Positions 57,201 to 64,000 of a stretch of 64,000 nt of DNA are shown here, piece after piece. The stretch is taken from positions 23,491,883 through 23,555,882 of the forward strand of contig NC_088789.1 in assembly GCF_949628265.1 (NCBI RefSeq). Reading direction: 5' to 3'. How positions within the stretch are numbered: the first letter of the stretch is position 1; each line of letters opens with the position of its first letter. A program made the translations under genes and the position numbers. Origin of the DNA: Cloeon dipterum. Taxonomy: Eukaryota; Arthropoda; Insecta; Ephemeroptera; Baetidae. The notes beneath the pieces are model-generated. The model had not been told where the DNA came from, did not search any database, and saw only the letters and a program-made list of their open reading frames with translations.

Positions 57201-60200
57201 TCGCTTTTTCTGCCCAGCAGGGGCTTTCATTAAAAACGCACGTCTGCCGTCGGCGCAGATTTCGTTTTTCCAGACGCTATTTCACACCCTATGTGGGAGT
57301 ATTGACGGCACATATTTATAGCGCCGACTGGAGGGCGTCCAAGCGAAATCGTAATTTCTCACCACGCAGCTCACACCAATTTAACAATTAGCAAACGCCC
57401 GTTATAATCTTGTTTCCTCTAACAAATATCTTTGTGCTTTTCAGGAACTAATCAAGTACACAGCGTTAGTCAAAGAAGGCACGAAAGATCTCGAGCGGGC
57501 GCTCGATTTTATGTATGGTATCCCCACGAAAGCAAACGATTTAAAATTCATCAATAGCATCGAGGGATACAAGGGCAGCATCCACAAGCTAGGCCGCCTA
57601 ATTTCGCACGTAAGAGCCCGACCACCAGACACACGTCTGTACATTTTATGATTCAATTAAAATTTCGCTCGCAGGAGTGGTTCACCGTTACTGACGCCAA
57701 GAAGTGTTCCAAAGAGAGATATCTATTCTTATTCAAATCGCGTATTCTCGTTTGCAAAGTCAAGAGGATTTCTGACGAAAGATCAATTTTCATCCTCAAG
57801 GACATCATCAAGGTAAGCGAAAAAATATGTGTGCTAATTTTAGAGCGACCCACATAGTTCCAGGCCGCAGATGCATTTAAAAATGCACTGGAGGCGCGGC
57901 ATATTTTTATATTGCCCAAAAATAAGCTGCAATAAAACTAGCAAAGGGAATTTTGGGCTCTAGCTTAATCCGAGAGGGGGTTTACAGGCAACGTAAATAA
58001 AAAGTATTTTAAAAAAAAAAATAAAAATAAATGAGACGTCATTATGGGGTTCTGAAATTTAACGACCTTGGAAACTATTCAAATAATTGGGGGTTCCCTT
58101 CGATAGATGCGAGCAGGAGAGTCAAATATTTAAACTAAATAGAACTCAATCACCGGAATCTTTGAGTCTCGCCAGAATACGCTCACGGGGAACTGTTATT
58201 CTCTTTGATTTCTTTTGTATATCGGAGCCGATCATTGCATTAGAGAAGTCTGAACACCACCGCTGAGAGTATTTTGAGCCGCCTGGGTTCAGAATGCGGA
58301 GGGGGTGTTTGGCCTTGCGCCAGCAAAACCACTAACTTCTATCTAAACAACACGAGCCCTCCAGTAGCATTGATGAGTAAAACTTCGACGTAATGATTGC
58401 GCTTGCAGCTTCCTGACTGCGAAGTCATAGACATCGAGGACGACCCTCTGTCCTTCCAGTTGCAACACAAAAATCCCTTCACACATCCGAGGTATCCTCT
58501 TACACTCAAAGCCCACGGGCCGCAAGCCAAGCCGGAGTGGATAGAGTGTATCAAGGCCTTCAAAGAGGACACAGGTATAAATCATTCGTTCATTCGCCGA
58601 TCGAGCACTCAGTTGGAATTTCAGTTGCGCTTAACGAGCACTTCGTTGACGACCTTAAAATCGACGGTCTCGCCGACGGAGAGACAGCAGAAGAAGAGAG
58701 CTCCACCCAGAAGCTCTACAAGAAGATCCTCGCCGACGAAGAAAAGGCAAGGAAAAAGCGAGAAGCCCAAGCGGCGTTCGACGAGGCCACAAGACCGAAA
58801 CCGAGAGCGAAATCGAAAACTCCACAACCAGAGGCTAAACCTGCTGAGGGTGAAGCAGCACCTGCCGAAGCCGGAGCAGCACCTGCCGAACCAGGAGAAC
58901 CGGGAGCACCTGGAGAACCTGCGGTTCCTGGAGCACCTGCCGTACCTGGAACAGTTCCAGAAGGCCTTAGTGCCGATCAACTTCCAGCTGAATTCCGAGT
59001 GCCAACTCCAGACGAAGCTGCCAACATGTCTGAGACCGTGACTGTAACTTACCCACCACCTCGTAAGTAACACTACCTCGCTAAATTGTGCTTGAATTTA
59101 GTTTAAAATGATGTTTCAGCATCTGTGGTGCCTACTGCCGGCGTTGGGGCCGGAGGCGACGAAAAGCCTGACCTTAGCCTCAATGTCAACCTTAGCATCA
59201 ACGAGTCGCAGCCATCGACTCCCTCGTCTGCGCCACAGACGCCTATCAGAGAGCCTAATAGGCCTCGTTTCACAAAAACAATCGACCCCTTCTCATGCGA
59301 GCGTAAGTTTCATCAAAAGAAAATTAATCTTCTAATAAAATTTTAGCAAACTTAAAAATTTTGGCTTTTGAAACATGAATTTTTGAATTTTTTAGCGGGT
59401 GAAACAACCACGTTCGAATGCACGATCATGCCAAGCCAAATGCCTGTCGCTCTCACATGGCTGAAGGACAACAAGCCATTGGAAGACAAGCTGGCTGACC
59501 GCATCACCATCACGGCCGAGGAGAACAACACCAGATTCCGCCTGGTCATGCTGCACTGCAAAGACACCGACACTGGCACCTACACGGCCAAGGCGTCCAA
59601 CACAGAATGCTCAGCTACTTGCTCTGCTTACTTGTTGGTACAGGAGAGTAAGTACATTTCAAAAAATTTATATCCAAAGATTTTAATTAAATAATCCTAC
59701 GCTGCAGTGACTCCCGAGGAGAAGGCCAAGCGCGCAGAAGAAAAGGGAGCGCAAATCATGGTCAGATTCAAGGACACCGAGGTGCTTGAGGAGACCTATC
59801 TCCGATTCTTGATTGAAGTTAAAGGAGACCCAGCACCAGAAATTAGTTTGTAAGTAGTAATATATTATTATTACACACGCAAAACCCTGAAAATATTTTA
59901 ATTTAGCTTCAAAGATGACCATATTATTACTAAAGACAACCAGCGTGTTAAGATCGTTGACGAAAGAGCTGCCAAGGGATTTTACGAGCTTGTTGTGCCC
60001 TACGTGGGACAGGGAGACGCTGGCAGGTACACCTGCAAGGTGATGAACAAGTTTGGCGAGGACAAGTGCGAAGCCAACGTTGCAGTTGTTCGTAAGTGGA
60101 ATAAAGTTGTCATTGAGAACGAAATATAACTTTGAGTTTTAACAGCCGACAAAGACATATTCAAAGGACTTGCCCAAGGACCACCAGGCGATAATGTCGA

Positions 60201-63200
60201 CTTCAAATGGCTCCGTGATGGCAAGCCATTCGACCCTGAGTCGAGGTTCAATGTCCACTTCAGGGTAGGGAATCCAACTAGCTTTTTTAGAATTCACTTA
60301 TTAAAATTTTTTTATAGGATGACGAGGACTCCCTTGCCCTCATCTTCCAGCACGTCAAGCCTGAAGATGCTGGCTTGTACACGTGCGTGGCTTCAACTTC
60401 GTCTGGAAGAATTTCCTGCAGCGCTGAACTCACAGTTGAGGGTTCCATCAAACAGCTCTCCAGAGAACCAGAAAAGCCGAATATCACCACGGAAAACAAA
60501 ATCGCACACGCCAACTTGGGTAGCTCGGCTATGCTTGAGTTGAAGGTCGCTGGCTATCCCAAGCCTGAGATTGAATGGTAATAACAGTAAATAAAAAATG
60601 TGAAAACAAAAATAAATAATTCTATAATCTTTAGGACCCACGCAGGTGTACCTGTTCCGCATGGAGGCCGATTCAGGTTCCTCCACGAGGACGACGAAAC
60701 CTTGGCCTTGGTCATCAAGCATGTCGAGGCTGAGGATTCTGGAATGTACAAACTGATCGCCAAGAACGAGCTGGGACAATCGGAGATTGATATTGAGCTG
60801 TCTGTGAAGGCTCCTCCCAAGTTCAAGTGCAAGATGGAGGACCGCAAGGCCGTCAGCGACGAAACCCTCGTCATGGAGGTTGAAATTGAGGCGTGCCCGG
60901 CACCAGAAGTCAAATGGTATTATTTTTTTTAATAACACAAATAAATATTTATCTCTTAAAATGCAAAACAGGTTCAAGGATGGCAAGGAGCTGTTTGCTT
61001 CTGAGAGAATCAGCTTCTCCAAGGAAGGCTCTAAGCACAAGATGACCATCCTGAAAGCCACCATGGACGACTCAGGCACTTATTCTGTGGTTGCGACCAA
61101 CGAAGTATCTCAGGCCACCGAGTACTGGAATCTGTCCGTCAGCCAGCCACCCAAGTTCATCAAGGGTCTGGTCAAGTCTATGGATTGCAAGGAACAGGAG
61201 AATATCAGCTTGGATGTGAAGATCCAGTGCAAGCCTGCGCCACAAGTCAAGTGGTTCATTTGCAAGCCTTCCGAGTCCTCTTTGGTCAAAGAATACAAGT
61301 AAATTTCCAGAAATTATTTGTGAATTGATTAAAATATGAAAATAATTTTTAGAGTGGAGGAAAACAAGGAAGAAGTTAAGGTAGATGGCAAGCACGTCGT
61401 GCTCACCCAGGAGGGAGAGAACTACAGCTTGAAGATCGTTGGAATGGGTCGCTCCGATTCCGGCTTCTATCGCTGCGTGGCGACCAACGACTACGGTCAA
61501 AGCACGCAAGATTGCGAGATCAACGTCAGATGCGCTCCTCAGATGACGCAGAAACTGGCCGACTCCTCGATCAAAGAGGGAGAAACTAACTTTGCCCTCT
61601 CCGTGTCTGCCAACGCGTATCCCGAGCCTAAAGTCACCTGGTAAATCGATTTTTGAAGTTGCAAAATTTTGATATTAATTCATTTTTTCCTCGCAGGTAC
61701 ATTAATGACACCGAAATCACTGAGAGCCGCACTGCTTTTGTGCAGTCTTCATGCTACGGCACCTGGAAGCTCACTCTGAAGGAGGTCTCTACAGATATGA
61801 CTGGCAAATACACTTGCAAAATCGCCAACGACCTGGGCACAACTGAATGCTCGGCCACCTACACAGTTCTGAGTAAGACAATGCTTTATAATTGTGGGGG
61901 CGTAAATTAATTTTGAATTGTCTTAGACAAACCCAAGATCACTAAGCCTTTGAGCGAAACGAATGATGTAGATGAAGCTCAGAACCTGAACCTTAGCGTC
62001 ACCATCCAGGCCACACCACCACCGGTCGTTAAATGGTAATGAGGAAGCGAAAATTACTGATAAAATATTAATTAAAAATTATTTTTAAGGTACAAGGATG
62101 GCAAAGAAGTTTCCGCTGATGCACGCATTAAAATCACCAAGGAAGGATCAGAGACGTACAATCTATCTGTCACTTTGCTCAAACTCGAGGATACGGGCGA
62201 GTACGAGGTCAAGGCCACAAATGACCAGGGCACCTCAAGCTCTGTGACCAAGGTCACCGTTAGCAGTAAGTATACATCTGAAGTGGTTGCCTGGTATTTG
62301 CTCTGGCGCGTGGTACAAAACCCACGTTCCAAAGATTGTGCCTGTCCATGCAGTTTGCATAACATAGACACAAAGTTGCAAATAGTGCCAGTATGAATCA
62401 TAAGCACAAAAACAATGCACACGACATTTCTAGAAAAAACAACCATCACAGAGACAGAGGAAACCACAATTATTGAAGAGGAAAGCAAAACAGGTAATTG
62501 CCATTACATGGGGAAAATTATAAATTCTTAACACTCTGAGGCAAAATTTTAAATAAATAAAATAAAACAGAAACGAGTGAAAAGAGCTCAAAACAAACTG
62601 ACGACGACAAAGAGATGGAAAAACAAGAGATCTGCGAGGTTGATTCTTCAATGCCGCCAAAGGCGCACCAGTCCCTTTCCGAGGCCGCACCATTGCAGGC
62701 GGAAGTATCCGACAGTCCAATAGCAACAGAAGAAGCCGAAATTGAAAATCAGTTGGAAAAAGAAAAGATCTGCGAGGTTGATTCTTCAAAGCCGTCAAAG
62801 GCGCAACAGTCTCTTTCCGAGGTCGCACCATTGCAGGCAGAAGTATCAGACAGTCCAAAAGCAACAGAAGATACCGAGATTGAAAATCAGTTGGAAAAAC
62901 AAGAGATCAGCGAGGGTGCAGCTTCTAAGCCTTTGAAGGCGCAACGGTCCCTGTCTGAGGCGGCTCCGATGCAAGCAGACGTGTCCGTGGAGAACGACAA
63001 AGCTGACTACGAGTTGGAACAGCAAGAAATCCTCGAGGGTTTAGCTTCAAAGCCTTCAAAGACGCAGCGATCTATGTCTGAGGTGGGACCAAAGCAGGCG
63101 AAAATGTGTGACGGCTTGCGAAAACACAGTTTGGACAACTTGTCTGGTGATGCTGCCGCGGCTCAGCACGAGCAGGCGATGCGAGTTCCTGATTCGCAGC

Positions 63201-64000
63201 GAGGCACTCGTGCATTGGACGAAACTGATGGCGAGGAAGAGATGGATGGCTTGCTGAAACGAGTTCAAAAACAGAGGAGTGTACTCGAGGAGATTTTAGA
63301 ACAAGAGGATGCAAGGGACAAAGAGGGTAACTTTCTCTGGGAAATGTTCTTTAAGTTAATAATCCTGCTTCTGTAAAATACTCAAAATAATAATTGAATT
63401 AAATTTTAATCGATTTCAATATTTTGTATTAGAATATATTTTGCCAAAGAAAAATTTGGCAATCTTTGCTGTCAAAATAATTGGCGATTTTCAGTGATTC
63501 TATCTAATTTGTAATTATAAAATCCTTCTTGTTGTATACTATTTCAGCTTTAATCATATATTATTTGCGCTCCAACTCATCGTCTAGCTTCTGGTCGCTT
63601 CAGTTCATTATTAGCACTAATTTAACTACTACACATCTTAAATCAACACCAAACACACATCTTAAAAATAAAACGACTTGCACTAAAAAAACTAGATAGT
63701 ATTGCATTTAGTGTTTTTAGTTTTCGCCGCATAACATAGCAAAGCAAAATTGATTTGACTAATTATATTAAACTAACGCTTGACCTAATTTTAATGAGTT
63801 TGTCTTTTCCAGCTTTCCCTACTATACTTTCTCACACCATGAACGACACCAAGGTGTACGAGTCCCTCAGCCACTCCTTCGAGGTGCATGCTGATGGCAT
63901 TCCAAGACCAGAAGCCACATGGTGCGTTACATTAATTTTTAAATGCCTATTATATTAGAATTAATTCGATCTGCTCTGATAAAAGGACCAAGGATGGCAA
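48230..64000 (+). CDS. Unc-89: Unc-89/obscurin, giant sarcomere M-line protein (5' end not found, 3' end beyond window)
   Basis: Unc-89 organises the M-line and signals through its GEF. Exons, all phase-consistent: 48230-48363, 50975-51130, 54315-54428, 54490-54663, 54727-54796, 54863-54958, 57006-57098, 57445-57609, 57675-57812, 58409-58574, 58625-59062, 59120-59302, 59396-59647, 59708-59849, 59907-60091, 60146-60264, 60318-60577, 60635-60916, 60972-61298, 61353-61640, 61697-61872, 61927-62035, 62090-62265, 62434-62493, 62571-63326, 63813-63921, 63986-64000+. Domains in order: SH3 (DWYVAICDYEAEDENGLSLK ... WLAKRR ... GFVPHSIL); RhoGEF/DH from KELIDTEIELGRDLNFVVEK to LRLPIQRIHDYQLLLKELIK; PH (EWFTVTDAKKCSKERYLFLF); a Pro/Ala/Glu linker; eight complete Ig domains with D-[AST]-G-x-Y motifs; a repeat linker; and the start of a ninth Ig. 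The second exon is probably optional. Ig 3 is atypical, lacking a normal first Cys strand. Confidence 0.9.
50826..50897. repeat. Short hairpin-forming sequence in an Unc-89 intron
   Basis: CAACATGGGGAGGGTAACAG pairs with the reverse of CCACTG...TACCCTCCTCCCATTG, with an asymmetric internal bulge (CAAAGAA) and a loop of about 20 nt. The total is about 72 nt, the size of an animal pre-miRNA. No known miRNA seed was recognised. Confidence 0.35.
51131..54314 (+). other. Long Unc-89 intron
   Basis: A 3.2-kb intron between the optional SH3 exon and the second SH3 exon. A dispersed repeat copy lies at 51636-51790. Nothing coding was seen. Confidence 0.5.
51636..51790. repeat. Dispersed repeat copy, related to 16055-16200
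   Basis: Ordered blocks TTTTAG, ATTCTGC, GACG--CTGAAATCCAAAAT, CTCAG and AGAAAC are shared with 16055-16200. Confidence 0.4.
54959..57005 (+). other. Unc-89 intron with a GC-rich, promoter-like core
   Basis: The 2-kb intron splits the RhoGEF coding region. About 55500-56130 is CpG-rich with repeated GGTGC/GCGGT units near 55587-55611. A 10-nt inverted repeat (TCTCTTTCAC at 55618, GTGAAAGAGA at 55642) lies next to it. This could be an internal promoter for a shorter Unc-89 isoform; it is compositional evidence only. Confidence 0.3.
57813..58408 (+). other. Unc-89 intron within the PH domain
   Basis: About 600 nt between the two PH-domain exons. No additional exon with matching phase 0 ends was recognised. 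Confidence 0.5.
62618..63100 (+). repeat. 138-bp (46-residue) tandem repeats in the Unc-89 linker
   Basis: Units begin at about 62618, 62756, 62894 and 63017. Each opens E-[KQ]-x-E-I-x-E followed by S-K-P-x-K-x-Q-x-S-[LM]-S-E. The first two are nearly identical (APLQAEVSDSP then EIENQL in both); the third is 41 residues and the fourth degenerates. They lie between Ig 8 and Ig 9, entirely inside exon 62571-63326. Confidence 0.85.
63327..63812 (+). other. Unc-89 intron
   Basis: AT-rich 486-nt intron; nothing else recognised. Confidence 0.6.

Noticed and set aside
1-64000. CRISPR arrays, bacterial operons, viral or integrated phage genes
   Set aside because: The window is spliced animal DNA. 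No regular spacer arrays, retroviral or transposase reading frames were recognised.

Overview
The window is animal nuclear DNA and very probably insect. It is AT-rich, with spliced genes, many introns of 44-100 nt beside a few of several kb, and arthropod-type gene content: RIC-3 with a long acidic C-terminus, TFAM, and an Unc-89/obscurin giant muscle gene. I cannot place it to order or species. Exon models below were built by hand from splice sites and reading-frame phase, with no transcript evidence.

Layout. 1-115 is the 3' tail of an unrecognised + strand gene. 526-1050 (-) and 1186-3425 (+) are two unrecognised genes that diverge from a 135-bp gap. 3548-5272 (-) is an LHFPL2-type tetraspan gene, tail-to-tail with the previous one. 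About 5.3-12.1 kb holds no gene I can support, only a GC-rich island and a long foldback hairpin. 12086-25216 (-) is a RIC-3 gene of about 13 coding exons with evidence for alternative exons.

27209-28578 (+) is mitochondrial MTHFD2 and 29465-30337 (+) is glutaredoxin-3. 30915-33721 (+) is CAMLG, whose first intron contains a complete intronless eIF1A gene with its own promoter. 35521-37575 (-) is TFAM, whose UAG stop is followed by 80 more in-frame open codons. 38.8-40.8 kb holds small low-confidence ORFs and a short Ser-rich repeat gene. 43123-47421 (+) is a 4.3-kb single-exon ORF with CRITGKS-type and F-[VI]-P-G repeats. 48230 to the window end (+) is Unc-89/obscurin: SH3, RhoGEF (DH), PH, then at least nine Ig domains. 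Its start was not found and its end lies beyond the window.

The genes do not form one pathway. MTHFD2 and TFAM are mitochondrial; CAMLG acts in ER membrane-protein insertion; RIC-3 is an ER chaperone for nicotinic acetylcholine receptors; Unc-89 is a sarcomere M-line protein. The points most worth checking are: (a) the TFAM readthrough or extension; (b) an orphan 363-nt phase-matched exon in RIC-3 intron 1 and a pair of RIC-3 exons that the frame makes mutually exclusive; (c) a 156-nt Unc-89 exon whose skipping restores a canonical SH3; (d) the F-[VI]-P-G repeat protein next to Unc-89; and (e) the nested eIF1A.
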